Source: CAVVYV01 sp963752585 (GTDB lineage Bacteria > Actinomycetota > Thermoleophilia > Solirubrobacterales > 70-9). From it: a DNA stretch of 64,000 nucleotides. The stretch spans positions 186,001 to 250,000 of the forward strand of contig CAVVYV010000008.1 in the NCBI GenBank assembly GCA_963752585.1, in the 5' to 3' direction. The stretch's first letter is position 1; each line of letters opens with the position of its first letter. Positions 43,862-53,476 of this stretch are shown here, in pieces. A model generated the notes under the pieces. That model was given only the letters and a program-made list of their open reading frames with translations. It did not search any database and had not been told where the DNA came from. Both the position numbers and the translations under genes were made by a program.

Positions 43862-44149
43862 CTAGCCGACCTTCGCGAGCACGTCCGACTCGCGGAGGAC
43901 GAGCAACTCGTCGCCGTCCACCGTGATCTCGGTGCCGCCGTACTTCGAGTAGAGGACCTCGTCGCCCTCGCTGACGTCGAGCGGACGGCGGCTGCCGTCC
44001 TCCTTAACCTCGCCGTCGCCGACGGCGAGGACCTTGCCCTTCTGGGGCTTCTCCTTCGCGGTGTCGGGGAGGACGATCCCACTCGCCGTGGTCTCCTCCT
44101 CCTCGGTCGCCTGGACGATCAGGCGATCGCCAAGGGGCTTGAGCTTCAT
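43862..44149 (-). CDS. groES: Co-chaperonin GroES
   Basis: 95 residues beginning MKLKPLGDRLIVQ, with the mobile-loop region TTASGIVLPDTAKEKPQKG and a VLYSKYGGTEI segment near the C-terminus. Two ATGs are available; 44149 is preferred because GGAGGT lies 6 nt upstream of it, whereas it abuts the ATG at 44155 directly. First gene of the groES-groEL operon. Confidence 0.97.
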   Translation of the reverse strand: MKLKPLGDRLIVQATEEEETTASGIVLPDTAKEKPQKGKVLAVGDGEVKEDGSRRPLDVSEGDEVLYSKYGGTEITVDGDELLVLRESDVLAKVG

Positions 44150-44204
44150 TGACATACCTCCATCTGCGGGATTCTCAGGTAGTGGTGCGAAGTTCTGAAC
44201 GGTC

Positions 44205-44231
44205 TTGGCACTCTGGGTGTGAGAGTGCCAG
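44205..44231. promoter_or_regulatory. CIRCE element (HrcA operator) upstream of groES
   Basis: TTGGCACTC-N9-GAGTGCCAG is an almost perfect CIRCE (consensus TTAGCACTC-N9-GAGTGCTAA). It is about 56 bp before the groES start. A minus-strand -10 TACAAT (44245-44240) precedes it, so the transcript start falls in the operator, the classic heat-shock arrangement. Confidence 0.9.
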
Positions 44232-44239
44232 GCCCAGTG

Positions 44240-44245
44240 ATTGTA
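44240..44245 (-). promoter_or_regulatory. -10 element of the groESL promoter
   Basis: Minus-strand TACAAT, 9 bp upstream of CIRCE. The -35 region is GC-rich and poorly conserved, typical of vegetative promoters here. Confidence 0.6.
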
Positions 44246-44266
44246 GCCAGACGGCGTCGCGGGCCG

Positions 44267-44740
44267 CTAGTCGAGCGCGACCAGCCGCGCGCCGAGGAGC
44301 TTCGCGATCCCGACCCCGCCGTTTCGCATCACGTAATCGTGGTTGCTCTTGAACGCGCGCTTGGCGACCGGGGCGAGGGCGTTCATCCACACCTTCGTCG
44401 TCTGGACGTTCCACTCATAGATCACCGCCGTCAGCTCATCCTGCTCGAACAGGCGCCAGCGCCCGACCCCGGCGAGCTCGCCGCTGGCATCGCCCTCCAG
44501 CAGGTGCGGCCGCTCGACCCTCGTCGTCCGGATGAAGAACTCCACCCGATACGGCAGTCTCGCCCTCCAGACGTAGCGGCCGAACTGGCCGATCCCGGCC
44601 TCGTCGCCCTCCTCGAGCTTCTCCGCCTCGAGTACCCCCTTCCACCACTCCGGCCAGCGTTCGGAGTCATAGATCGCCTCCCAGACCCGCTCTCGCTCGG
44701 CCTCCAGCAGCCAGGTGGTGAGGAAGCTGTACTCGGCCAA
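44267..44740 (-). CDS. SRPBCC/polyketide-cyclase-like protein
   Basis: 157 residues with the helix-grip signature: LLEAERERVWEAIYDSERWPEWWKG, split as ERERVWEAIYDSERWPEWW at the N-terminus, followed by beta strands (IGQFGRYVWRARLPYRVEF, TAVIYEWNVQTTKVW) and the long C-terminal helix. Such proteins bind hydrophobic ligands. The start is TTG 44740; the overlapping stop of the ASCH gene and a TAGAGT (44755-44750) 9 nt upstream suggest both readthrough and a private leaderless start. Ligand unknown. Confidence 0.75.
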   Translation of the reverse strand: MAEYSFLTTWLLEAERERVWEAIYDSERWPEWWKGVLEAEKLEEGDEAGIGQFGRYVWRARLPYRVEFFIRTTRVERPHLLEGDASGELAGVGRWRLFEQDELTAVIYEWNVQTTKVWMNALAPVAKRAFKSNHDYVMRNGGVGIAKLLGARLVALD

Positions 44741-44752
44741 AGCGGCAGAACT

Positions 44753-45157
44753 CTAGTTCTGCGACGGCGGCTCGCCGTTGCCGAACTGGGTGCTCGGCCG
44801 CTCGACGATCTGGGAGAAGCGGATCACCGTGACCGTGTCCTCCATCGAGATCGGCCGGCTGTAGATCTTCTCCAGGAACTTGACCGTGTCCTCGAGCCTC
44901 CGGAATTCCGGGTTGTCATGCTCGATGTCGCGAGGTGAGAGCTCCTCGACCCTCTTCACCTCGACGTCGTCGATCACCGCGGCGAAGATCTTCTCGCGCG
45001 GGTTGTGGCGGAAGCCGATCGTGATCCAGACCACCTGACCGCGCTTGTACTTGCGCGATTTGTCGCCGAGGCGGATCGTCGCCGTCTTCCGCCCCCGCTT
45101 CAGCTGGTCGGCGAATAGGGCGGAGTAGAAGTTGAGGACGTAAAGAGCGTCGGTCAC
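44753..45157 (-). CDS. ASCH-domain-like protein
   Basis: 134 residues. The stretch FADQLKRGRKTATIRLGDK followed by YKRGQVVWITIG and FAAVIDDVEVKRVEELS matches the ASCH beta-barrel, a PUA-related putative RNA-binding fold. The C-terminal tail ends in a poorly conserved VERPSTQFGN. GTG 45157 follows TAGGCT by 6 nt, so it is probably leaderless. The gene sits between SRPBCC and Pcm genes on the same strand; no functional link is evident. Confidence 0.7.
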   Translation of the reverse strand: MTDALYVLNFYSALFADQLKRGRKTATIRLGDKSRKYKRGQVVWITIGFRHNPREKIFAAVIDDVEVKRVEELSPRDIEHDNPEFRRLEDTVKFLEKIYSRPISMEDTVTVIRFSQIVERPSTQFGNGEPPSQN

Positions 45158-45163
45158 CTGCCG

Positions 45164-45169
45164 AGCCTA
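45164..45169 (-). promoter_or_regulatory. -10 element (leaderless) of the ASCH-like gene
   Basis: Minus-strand TAGGCT ends 6 nt before GTG 45157, with no Shine-Dalgarno in between. Confidence 0.45.
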
Positions 45170-45199
45170 TGCGATTCGCAGTCGGCCGACCCGCTCATT

Positions 45200-45898
45200 T
45201 CACTCCTCGCGGGGGGCGAAGCCCTCGGCGCCGATCAGGGGGACGAAACGGCAGGGGCCGATCGTCTCCTGGCGGAGCCCTTCCTCGGTGCGGTGAAAGG
45301 CGGTGAGAAGATCGGCCGAGCCCGCGGCAATCGGCACCACCAGCCGCCCCCCCTCGGCGAGCTCGGCGAGGAGGCTGTGCGGGGCCTCGGGGGTCGCCGC
45401 GTGCACCGCGATCGCCTCATACGGCGCCTCGCGCGGATAGCCGCGGCTTCCGTCGGCCTCGATCACCTCGACGTTCGCGACTCCGACCTCGGCCAGCGCG
45501 TGCCGGGCGCTCTCGACCAGCTCGGGCACCCGCTCGAGGCTGATCACCCGCCGGGCGAGCCGCGCGAGCACCGCGGCGGAGTAGCCCGAGCCGGTGCCGA
45601 TCTCGAGCACGGTCTCGTCCCCCTCAAGCGCCAGCGACTGGCAGATCGCCGCCACCACCCACGGCTGCGAGATCGTCTGCCCATGGCCGATCGGCAGGGC
45701 GGAGTCGTCATATGCGCTCTGGCGCACCCGCTCCGGGACGAACACCTCCCGAGGGACCTCGCCCATCGCCGCGAGCACCCGCTCGTCGTGGATCCCGCGG
45801 CGGCGCAGCTGTCGCTCGACCATCCGGGCCCGCGCCGAATCGCAAGTCCTGCGCGCCGCGCCATGCGGTGCGCCATCGGCGGTCGATCGTGCGCTCAT
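45200..45898 (-). CDS. pcm: Protein-L-isoaspartate O-methyltransferase
   Basis: 232 residues. SAM-binding motif I is VLEIGTGSGYSAAVLARLA, preceded by the PCMT-specific DSALPIGHGQTISQPWVVAAI block, then EADGSRGYPREAPYEAIAVHAA. It repairs isoaspartyl residues in aged proteins. ATG 45898 overlaps the upstream Crp-family stop by one base (TGATG), so the two are cotranscribed. Confidence 0.93.
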   Translation of the reverse strand: MSARSTADGAPHGAARRTCDSARARMVERQLRRRGIHDERVLAAMGEVPREVFVPERVRQSAYDDSALPIGHGQTISQPWVVAAICQSLALEGDETVLEIGTGSGYSAAVLARLARRVISLERVPELVESARHALAEVGVANVEVIEADGSRGYPREAPYEAIAVHAATPEAPHSLLAELAEGGRLVVPIAAGSADLLTAFHRTEEGLRQETIGPCRFVPLIGAEGFAPREE

Positions 45899-46596
45899 CA
45901 GAAGATGTATGCGTCCAGGCGCTCTGGCTCCAGGACGGTCACCAGGCCGCGTCCCACCCGGACGACGCCTGCACGCTCGAGGGTGGCGAGGAAGCGGCTG
46001 ACACTTTCCCTTGAGGTTCCGGCGAGCTGGGCGAGGTCCGCCTGTCGGAGCCTGATCGTCACCCCGTCGCGCACCAGCGGGGTTACTGCCTCCTCGGCCA
46101 GGAGCTGGTTGAGGACCCCGGCGACCCGGCTGGGAACGGTCTGAAAGGACTGGCGGCTGATCCGCTCGTTCGCCTCCCGCAGGCGCCGGGTGAGCGCGAC
46201 CACCAGCTTCTCGGCCATCTCCGGGTGCTCGCGGATCAGGTGGCGAACGTCGCTGGCCGGCAGGGCCACGAGCTCGGTGTTCTCGGTCGCCTCGACGCTC
46301 GCCGAGCGGCGCTCACCGTCCAGCATCGCCAGCTCGCCGAAGATCGCACCGGGCCCCAGCGTCGCCAGGGTGATCGCCCTCCCATCGGGGTGCTCCCGGG
46401 TGACCCGGCAGCTGCCCTCGCGGACGATGTAGCACGCGTCGCCCGCGTCTCCCTCGTGGAACACCCGGGTCTCGCGGGGATAGCTGCGCGGGATCCCCAC
46501 CTGTGCGAACCGCTCGAGCTCGGCGGTCGACAGCTCCGAGAACAGCGGAACGTTCCGAAGCAGCTCGACTACGCCTTGGCCTCCTCCTGTTGCCAC
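45898..46596 (-). CDS. Crp/Fnr-family transcriptional regulator
   Basis: 232 residues: an N-terminal cyclic-nucleotide-binding beta-roll (FHEGDAGDACYIVREGSC; the phosphate-binding FGELAMLDGERRSASVEA keeps the Gly-Glu-Leu and Arg-Ser-Ala-Ser pattern of cAMP binders), a dimerisation helix, and a winged HTH (LRQADLAQLAGTSRESVSRF). It probably responds to cAMP. Promoter at 46605-46634. It is followed by the overlapping pcm gene; its targets are unknown, and it could autoregulate this operon. Confidence 0.9.
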   Translation of the reverse strand: MATGGGQGVVELLRNVPLFSELSTAELERFAQVGIPRSYPRETRVFHEGDAGDACYIVREGSCRVTREHPDGRAITLATLGPGAIFGELAMLDGERRSASVEATENTELVALPASDVRHLIREHPEMAEKLVVALTRRLREANERISRQSFQTVPSRVAGVLNQLLAEEAVTPLVRDGVTIRLRQADLAQLAGTSRESVSRFLATLERAGVVRVGRGLVTVLEPERLDAYIF

Positions 46597-46604
46597 TCCG
46601 GACG

Positions 46605-46634
46605 ATTATCCAGGCTGCGCCAGCCCTAAGGCAA
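46605..46634 (-). promoter_or_regulatory. Promoter of the Crp-family/pcm operon
   Basis: Minus-strand TTGCCT (46634-46629) and GATAAT (46610-46605) are spaced 18 bp; the -10 ends 8 nt before GTG 46596, so it too is near-leaderless. Confidence 0.5.
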
Positions 46635-46677
46635 CGACCGCCACGAAAAGTGCCGAGAACACAGGAGATCGCGGCAG

Positions 46678-49600
46678 CTAGGCGACCAGCCGGCGCGGTT
46701 GGCGCCTGAACCCCGCCTCGATCAGGGCGGCTTCCATCCACGACCCGATCACCGGCTCCCCGTCGAGCCGCTCGATCGCCAGCCGCTCGATCACGCCGTC
46801 GCGGGCGGCGGCCGCAAGCTCCGCCAGGCCCTCGGCCAGCTCGGCATCGGAGAGCTCAGCGAGCCGGAGGATCCCACGGCCACCGCGCTCGACGTAGAGC
46901 AGCGGCTCACCGTCGCGGAGCATCACGTAGGCGCCCGCCGTCCGAGCCGCTCGTCGCTGGCTCTGCAGGCGAGGCCAGGGGAGGGTGGCGCCGTAGGGGT
47001 TGGCGGGGTCGGTTGCCGCCAGGATCAGGAGCTTGCCCTCCTCCCGCGGCATGCTGCGCAGCCGTTCGACCGCGCCTGGAAGTGCGAACTGGGCGCCGCC
47101 CAAGCCCTCGACGAAGTAGCCTCGCCGCGCGGTGCCGAGCAGCTCGAGGTTCTGCAGCTCCCCGTAAATCGAGGCGAAGCCGCCCGGGACTCCCTCGGCG
47201 ATCGCGGTCTCCCGAGTGACGATCCCGTGGCGCTCCAGCATCAGCTCGGCGAGCGCCCGCAGGCGCGGTCCCGCCGAAGGGGCCTCGGCGAACAGAGGGG
47301 CGGTCAGCGACCAGCGGCCGAGGACGGTGCCGGCGGCGGCCGCCCGACGGCGGGCGAAGCGCCGACCCCTTCGCTCGGAATCCCGGGCGGCGCGAATGCG
47401 CGGCGCCCGCAGCGGGGCGAAGGCGTCGTTGGTCACCTCGCCGGCCCAAGCGAGGTCCCAGAGCGCCTCGTGGATCTCCTCGGGTGAGCCGTCGAGCTCG
47501 AGCAGGTCGAGCCAGAAGCAGGGCCCCTCGCCGAGCCGCGCCCGAATTCGCTCCTGGACCTCACCCTCGGGGGGCTCCAGCTTCGCGTTCGCCGGCGGTG
47601 GCCCGGCGAGGCGGATGTCCTCGCGGAAATACAGGGCGACGCGGCCGTCGTTGCGGCCGAGGGCGCCGGCGCCGATCCAGACCAGCTCACCGCTGGTGCA
47701 GAGCTCGTCGAGCCAGGTCGGGCTGTAGGCGCCGAGCCGGCGGGGGAGCACGTCGCGCTCCCAGGTCTTCGGGGTGAGCGCGACGCCCTGCAACGGCACC
47801 AGCGCCTCACGAAGCCGGTCGGGCCCGGCGCCGCCGGCGCGATGGGCGTCGACGTTCTGCCAGCTCGGCAGGAATCGGGCGAGCTCGCGCTGATCGGTGG
47901 CCTCGACCTCGCGACGGAGGTGGGCAAGGCTCGCCCTCCGCACCCGCCGGAGGACGTCGGCGTCGCACCACTCTCGCTCTCTGCCCCCGGGCAGGAGCTC
48001 GCCGCGGACCAGCTCGCCGGAAGCCTCGAGCTCCCTCAGGGCGGGGGTAGGGTCGACCCCATAACGCTCGGCGAGCTGGCGGGTGGGGAAGGGGCCGTGG
48101 GTCGAGGCGTAGCGCCGGACCAGTGAAACCAGTGCGTTCTCGACCGGCTCGAGGAAGCCGTCCGGGAGGCCGCCCGGCGGTGGCACCCCGAGGGCGTCGC
48201 GGTAGAGCCCGGCGTCCTCGGCGGCGATGAAGCGCTCCTCGCCGACCACCCGGACCGCGGCGGCGCGCCGCTCCTTGACCAGCTTCTCCAGCATCGAGGC
48301 CGCCGAATAGCCCTCCTCGATTCGCTCCTCGGCCTCGGCCGCCGTCAGATCGCCGACCCGGCGGAGGATCTGCTGGAGGCCGTCACGGTCCTTGGCCCTG
48401 GCGCTCTCGCTCCGCTGCTGCAGGGCGTCCTCGACCTCTGCCAGGGCCCCGGGGTCGATCAGCTCCCGGAGCTCCTCCTGCCCGAGCAGCTCCCGGAGGA
48501 GGTCGCGGTCGAGGGCGAGCGCCGCCGCCCGCCGCTCGGCGTTCGGAGTGTCGCCCTCGTACATGTAGGTGGCGACGTAGTCGAAGAGCAGCGAGGAGGC
48601 GAACGGCGAGGCTGTCGGGGTCTCGACCTCGACCATCGTGATCCTTCGCGAGTGGAGGTCGCGGAGTAGCTCCTGGAGGGATGGGAGGTCGAGCACGTCC
48701 CGCATCACCTCCCGGTAGGTCTCGAGGATCACCGGGAAGCGCGGGAAGTCGCGGGCGACCTCGAGCAGGCTCTGCGACTTCAGCCGCTGCTGCCAGAGCG
48801 GAGTTCGCTTCCCCGGCCAGGCGCGCGGGATCAGTAGCGAACGGGCGGCGTTCTCGCGGAAGCGGGCGCCGAACAGGGCCGAGCCGGAGAGCTCTGAGAC
48901 CACCAGGTCCTCGAGCTCGTCGGGCTCGAGCATCACCAGGTCGGCCGCGGGTGGCTCGTCGGCGTCGGGGAGGTGGACCACGATCCCATCGTCGGACCAG
49001 ATCGCGTCGGCCTCCAACTCGCGCTCCTCGCGGATCTTCGCCGACAGGGCCAGGCCCCAGGCGGCGTGAACGCGACCGCCCCAGGGCGAGAGCACGCAGA
49101 GCCGCCAGTCGCCGATCTCGTCGCGGAAGCGCTCGACGACGATGTTCTCGTCCGAGGGCACGACCCGGGTCGCCGCCTGCTGCTCCTGAAGGTAGTTGAC
49201 GAGGTTTTGGGCGGCGAGCTCGTCGAGATCGTCGCTGGCGGCGAGCTCGCCCGGATCGGCGTTGACCGCCTCCCGGGAGAACGCCCCGATCGCCTTTCCG
49301 AGCTCCGCCGGGCGCCCGATCCCGTCGCCGCGCCAGAACGGGACCGCCCCCGGGACACCGGGCGCGGGGGTGACGATCACCCGGTCGCGAGTGATCTCCT
49401 CGATCCGCCAGGTGGTCGCCCCGAGGAGGAAGGTCTGGCCGGGCCGGGCCTCGTAGACCATCTCCTCGTCGAGCTCGCCGACTCGGCGGCCGTCGGGGAG
49501 ATGGACGCCGTAGAGGCCGCGGTCGGGGATCGTGCCGGCGTTGGCGACTGCCAGCTGCCGGGCCCCGGGGCGCCCCCGCATCGTCCCCTTCGCCCGGTCC

Positions 49601-51192
49601 CAGACGATTCGCGGCCGGAGCTCGGCGAAGCGCTCGGATGGATAGCGCCCGTCGAGCATGTCGAGGACGTTCTCGAGCTGCTCGCGCGAGAGGTCGCGGA
49701 AGGGCTCCGCCGCCCCGACCAGGCTCTCGACCTCGTCGATCTCCCATTCGTCGAGGGCCGCCATCGAGACCAGGTGCTGGGCGAGCACATCGAGCGGGTT
49801 TCGAGGGATCACCGTCTCCTCGATCTCGCCGGCCCGCATCCGTCGCGCGACGACCGCGCACTCGAGCAGGTCGGCGCGGAACTTCGGGAAGATCCGGCCC
49901 TTGGAGACCTCGCCGAGGGTGTGCCCGGCGCGGCCGACGCGCTGCAGCCCCCGGGTCACCGACTTCGGCGACTCGACCTGGATCACCAGGTCGACCGCTC
50001 CCATGTCGATCCCGAGCTCCAGTGAGGAGGTGGCGACGAGACATGGAAGTTGCCCCGACTTCAACAGCTCCTCCACGAGCGCCCGCTCCTCGTGGGAGAG
50101 CGACCCATGGTGGGCGCGAGCGATCTCGACCGGCGCCTCCTCTCCGTTCCTCGAGTTCCCCGCGTGCTCCGTCGCGGGCAGTTCCTCCTCGAGTTGATCG
50201 TTGTGCATCTCGTTGAGGCGCTTTGCGATCCGCTCGGAGGCGCGGCGGTTGTTGACGAAGAGGATCGTCGAGGTGTGCTCGCGGACCAGCTCCAGCAGCC
50301 GCGGGTAGATCGCCGGCCAGATCGAGCGCCGGTTGGTGGCCGGGTCGAGCGAGGCCTCGATCGGGCCCGGGTCGATCCGCTCGGGAGAGTGTTTTGGACT
50401 CTGGTCTTGGTGGGGGGTCTTGCCCGTGTCCGCGCCGTCGCGGCGCTTCTCGACGTTCGCGTCGGGCTCCGCCATGTCCTCGACAGGGACGACGATCTCG
50501 AGGTCGAGCTCCTTCGGCTTGCTCTCGTCGACGAGCTCGCAGCTGCGGCCGTTCCCCACGAGGAACCGCCCGATTCGCTCCAGCGGGCGCTGGGTCGCTG
50601 AAAGACCTATTCGCTGGACCTCGACCTCCTTGGTCAGTCGCTCGAGTCGCTCCAGCGTCAGGGCCAGGTGGGAGCCTCGCTTCGAGGGGGCGACCGCGTG
50701 GATCTCGTCGACGATCACCGCCTCGGCCTTGGTCAGGATCTCGCGCGCCTGAGAGCTGATCATCAGGTAGAGCGACTCGGGGGTGGTGATCAGGATGTCG
50801 GGCGGCTCGCGCCGCATCGAGCGGCGCTCGGCCTGGGAGGTGTCGCCGGTGCGCAGCGCCACCGAGATCGGGGCGCCGATCCCCTGCAGCGGCGCCCGCA
50901 GGTTGCGCTCGATGTCGTAGGAGAGCGCCTTCAGCGGTGAGATGTAGACGATTCGCACGCCCTGCCCGAGCCGCTCCGGCTCCCTCGCCAGCTTGTCGAT
51001 CCCCCAGAGGAAGGCGGCAAGGGTCTTGCCGGAGCCGGTCGGGGCGCAGATCAGGGTGTGCGCCCCTGATGCGATCGCCGGCCAGCCGCGCGCCTGGGCG
51101 GGGGTGGGCGCCTCGAACGAGTCCTCAAACCATTTCCTGACCGGCTCAGAGAATGGCTCCAGGGGTGACTTTGGGGTCGCGGACGGACTCAT
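46678..51192 (-). CDS. lhr: Large Lhr-family ATP-dependent helicase
   Basis: A 1,504-residue superfamily 2 3'-5' DNA helicase, close to the mycobacterial Lhr length. Walker A is APTGSGKTLAAF at about 50, motif II DEIH at about 162, motif III LSATQRPLERI, and motif VI HHGSLSHEERALVEELLK with QRVGRAGHTLGE. The winged-helix and long C-terminal (Lhr-CTD) regions follow. Actinobacterial Lhr is part of the DNA-damage response. ATG 51192 is preferred over ATG 51225 because a -35/-10 pair sits directly before it. The frame is intact over 4.5 kb. A low-complexity linker at about 260-300 (DANVEKRRDGADTGKTPHQ) interrupts the core. Confidence 0.93.
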   Translation of the reverse strand: MSPSATPKSPLEPFSEPVRKWFEDSFEAPTPAQARGWPAIASGAHTLICAPTGSGKTLAAFLWGIDKLAREPERLGQGVRIVYISPLKALSYDIERNLRAPLQGIGAPISVALRTGDTSQAERRSMRREPPDILITTPESLYLMISSQAREILTKAEAVIVDEIHAVAPSKRGSHLALTLERLERLTKEVEVQRIGLSATQRPLERIGRFLVGNGRSCELVDESKPKELDLEIVVPVEDMAEPDANVEKRRDGADTGKTPHQDQSPKHSPERIDPGPIEASLDPATNRRSIWPAIYPRLLELVREHTSTILFVNNRRASERIAKRLNEMHNDQLEEELPATEHAGNSRNGEEAPVEIARAHHGSLSHEERALVEELLKSGQLPCLVATSSLELGIDMGAVDLVIQVESPKSVTRGLQRVGRAGHTLGEVSKGRIFPKFRADLLECAVVARRMRAGEIEETVIPRNPLDVLAQHLVSMAALDEWEIDEVESLVGAAEPFRDLSREQLENVLDMLDGRYPSERFAELRPRIVWDRAKGTMRGRPGARQLAVANAGTIPDRGLYGVHLPDGRRVGELDEEMVYEARPGQTFLLGATTWRIEEITRDRVIVTPAPGVPGAVPFWRGDGIGRPAELGKAIGAFSREAVNADPGELAASDDLDELAAQNLVNYLQEQQAATRVVPSDENIVVERFRDEIGDWRLCVLSPWGGRVHAAWGLALSAKIREERELEADAIWSDDGIVVHLPDADEPPAADLVMLEPDELEDLVVSELSGSALFGARFRENAARSLLIPRAWPGKRTPLWQQRLKSQSLLEVARDFPRFPVILETYREVMRDVLDLPSLQELLRDLHSRRITMVEVETPTASPFASSLLFDYVATYMYEGDTPNAERRAAALALDRDLLRELLGQEELRELIDPGALAEVEDALQQRSESARAKDRDGLQQILRRVGDLTAAEAEERIEEGYSAASMLEKLVKERRAAAVRVVGEERFIAAEDAGLYRDALGVPPPGGLPDGFLEPVENALVSLVRRYASTHGPFPTRQLAERYGVDPTPALRELEASGELVRGELLPGGREREWCDADVLRRVRRASLAHLRREVEATDQRELARFLPSWQNVDAHRAGGAGPDRLREALVPLQGVALTPKTWERDVLPRRLGAYSPTWLDELCTSGELVWIGAGALGRNDGRVALYFREDIRLAGPPPANAKLEPPEGEVQERIRARLGEGPCFWLDLLELDGSPEEIHEALWDLAWAGEVTNDAFAPLRAPRIRAARDSERRGRRFARRRAAAAGTVLGRWSLTAPLFAEAPSAGPRLRALAELMLERHGIVTRETAIAEGVPGGFASIYGELQNLELLGTARRGYFVEGLGGAQFALPGAVERLRSMPREEGKLLILAATDPANPYGATLPWPRLQSQRRAARTAGAYVMLRDGEPLLYVERGGRGILRLAELSDAELAEGLAELAAAARDGVIERLAIERLDGEPVIGSWMEAALIEAGFRRQPRRLVA

Positions 51193-51196
51193 GGCC

Positions 51197-51225
51197 AACC
51201 TACTGACCTTACCGACCGCCGACAA
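51197..51225 (-). promoter_or_regulatory. Promoter of lhr
   Basis: Minus-strand TTGTCG (51225-51220) and TAGGTT (51202-51197) are spaced 17 bp. The -10 ends 4 nt before ATG 51192; an alternative TAAGGT lies slightly upstream. Confidence 0.45.
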
Positions 51226-51256
51226 CCGGACCCGGCGGGGCGGGCCCGGAGCTAGG

Positions 51257-53423
51257 TCAGAGCCCTACGGGGCGGCTCGGGGCGGTGCCGGGGGCGACCC
51301 GCTCGACGTCCAGTCGCGGCAGGACCCGCTCCAGCCAGTCGGGGATCCACCAGTTGTATGGGCCGAGCAACTGCATCACCGCGGGGACCAGAACCAGCCG
51401 GACGACGGTCGCGTCGAGGAAGATCGCCGTGGCGAGCCCGATCCCGAACAGCTTCAGGAACGTGTCCGGGGCGGCGATGAAGGCGAGGAAGACGACGACC
51501 ATGATCGCCGCCGCGGCGGTGATCACACGGGCGGTCTTAGCGAGGCCGTCGGCGACTGCCCGTCGGGTGTTCCCGTCCTTCAGGTACTCCTCGCGGATCC
51601 GCGAGATCAGGAAGACCTCGTAGTCCATCGAGAGGCCGAACAGGATCGCGAACATCATCACCGGCATGAACGGCGCGATCGGCACCTCACTATCGAGTCC
51701 GATCAGCCCGCCAAGCGTCCCGCCATGCGAGAAGAGCGTCATCACGCCGTAGGCGGCGCCGACCGAGAGCAGGTTCATCACCCCGGCCTTGAGCGAGATG
51801 AACGGCGAGTGGAAGGCGACGAGCAGGAGCAGGAAGGAGAGCCCGACGACCCCGGCGATGAACAGCGGCATCCGGTCGGTGATGTACGAGCTCTGGTCCT
51901 CGAGCGCCGCGGTCACGCCGCCGACCTTGGCGGTGATGCCGGTTCCGCCGAGCTCCTCGGGGACGACGTCGTCGCGGAGCCGGTGGACCAGGTCCGTGAC
52001 CTCCTCGTCCTGCGGGGAATTCGCCGGGATCACGGTGACGATCGCCGCGTCGCCTGCGTCGTTGATCACGGGATCCGGGACGAACTCGACCCCGGGTTCG
52101 GTTCGGATGCGATTCGCGAAGGAGTCGATTTCGGACGTCGCGTTCGGGTCCCCGGGCGGCAGCTCGGCGGCGATCACAAGCGGTCCGTTGGTGCCCGGAC
52201 CGAACCCCTCGGTGTTCAGGTCGTAGGCCTGGCGGGTCATCGTGTCCCGCGGGTCGTTGCCGGCGTCGGGGAAGCCGAGGCGCATGCCGAGGGCGGGGGC
52301 CGCCAGCGCCAGCAGCACCGCGGTCGCGGCGATCGCGAAGATCCACGGATGGCGCTGGACCGTGTGACTCCAGCGCCCCGCGAGCGACTCGGAGCTGCCC
52401 TCCGTCCTCAGCGCCCGGCCGAGGAAGGGAATCCGGAGGCGGTCGACTCGCGGCCCGAGGAACGAGAGCAGCGCCGGCAACAGGGTGACCGCGGCGAGCA
52501 TCACCACCAGCACCGCGAGGGAGGCCGAGATCGCGACGCCGTACATGTAGGGGAGGCCGGTCAAGGCGAGACCGAGGACGGCGATCACCACTGTGAACCC
52601 GGCGATGATCACGCTCCGCCCCGCCGTGGTCACCGCCTCCACCACCGCGTCGTGGCGGTCCTTGCCGGCCTTCATCGCCGCGCGGAACCGGGTGAGGACG
52701 AGCAGCGAGTAGTCGATTCCGACCCCGATCCCGATCAGCCCCGACACCGCCGTCGTCCAGTCGGGAACGTCGACGACGTTCGCGAGCAGGACGATCAGGC
52801 CCCCGGACGAGATCCCGAGGCCGATCAGGGCGATCGCGAGCGGCAGGCCGGCGGCGACCACTGAGCCGAAGGCGATCAGGAGCACGATCGCGGCGCCGAG
52901 GAACCCAATCCCCTCCGGGCTGGACTGCTCCTGGGCCGTGTAGATCGGATCGCCGCCGAGCTCGATCTCCAGCCCGTCGCCGCTGTTGCCCTCGGCGGCG
53001 GCGATCAGCTTCTCGCCGTCCTCCTTCTCGACCTCCCAGCCGTCGACCGTCAGCGGAAGCGTGGTCGACCCGATCGTGCCGTCCTCCGAGATCCGAATCG
53101 GGGTGTGCGGGTCGACGTTGTTGACCTGCTCGGCCTCGGCGAAGAAGGCGTTCATGCGCTCCTCGGGCGGCGGGGCTGTCGGCGCCGTCCTCGTCCTTCC
53201 AGACGACGTAGATCTCCTGGCCGGAGTAGCCGTCGAAGCGCTCGCCGGTCAGGTCACTCGCCGCCTTCGAGTCCGATCCCGGCGTCTGGTAGTCGGCCTC
53301 GTACTCGCCCGCCAGCGAGGAGCCGACCCCGATGATCAGGATCGCCGCCGCGATCCACGCTAGGACCATCCGGCCGCGGCGGCGGTAGGAGATGTCGGCA
53401 AGACGAGTCAGGAACCGCGTCAT
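51257..53423 (-). CDS. MMPL-family RND transporter (one frameshift)
   Basis: About 722 residues with roughly 11-12 transmembrane helices in two halves and two extracytoplasmic loops. The proton-relay pairs of the MmpL family appear as GVGIDYSLLVLTRFR and FGLSMDYEVFLISRIREEY. The N-terminus (RRRGRMVLAWIAAAILIIGVG) leads into the first loop, where the frame shifts once near 53180 in a CCCCGCCGCC stretch. It probably exports a lipid or small envelope molecule. It is separate from the glycan locus and shows no partner gene. Confidence 0.88.
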
Positions 53424-53476
53424 TCGGGGCTCATTTTATTGGGCGGCCCTTTCGCACCGCTTCTCCAAAACCGCCA

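Noticed and set aside
42646..43926. A 426-codon open frame opposite groEL
   Set aside because: It is an antisense frame caused by GC-rich codon usage; its amino acid pattern (Leu/Asp/Glu/His-rich, no motif) is that of a shadow, and groEL on the other strand is certain.
50993..52864. A 623-codon frame opposite the Lhr 5' end and the MmpL gene
   Set aside because: It spans two real genes on the other strand and is rich in Asp/Glu/Arg without any domain; a shadow frame.
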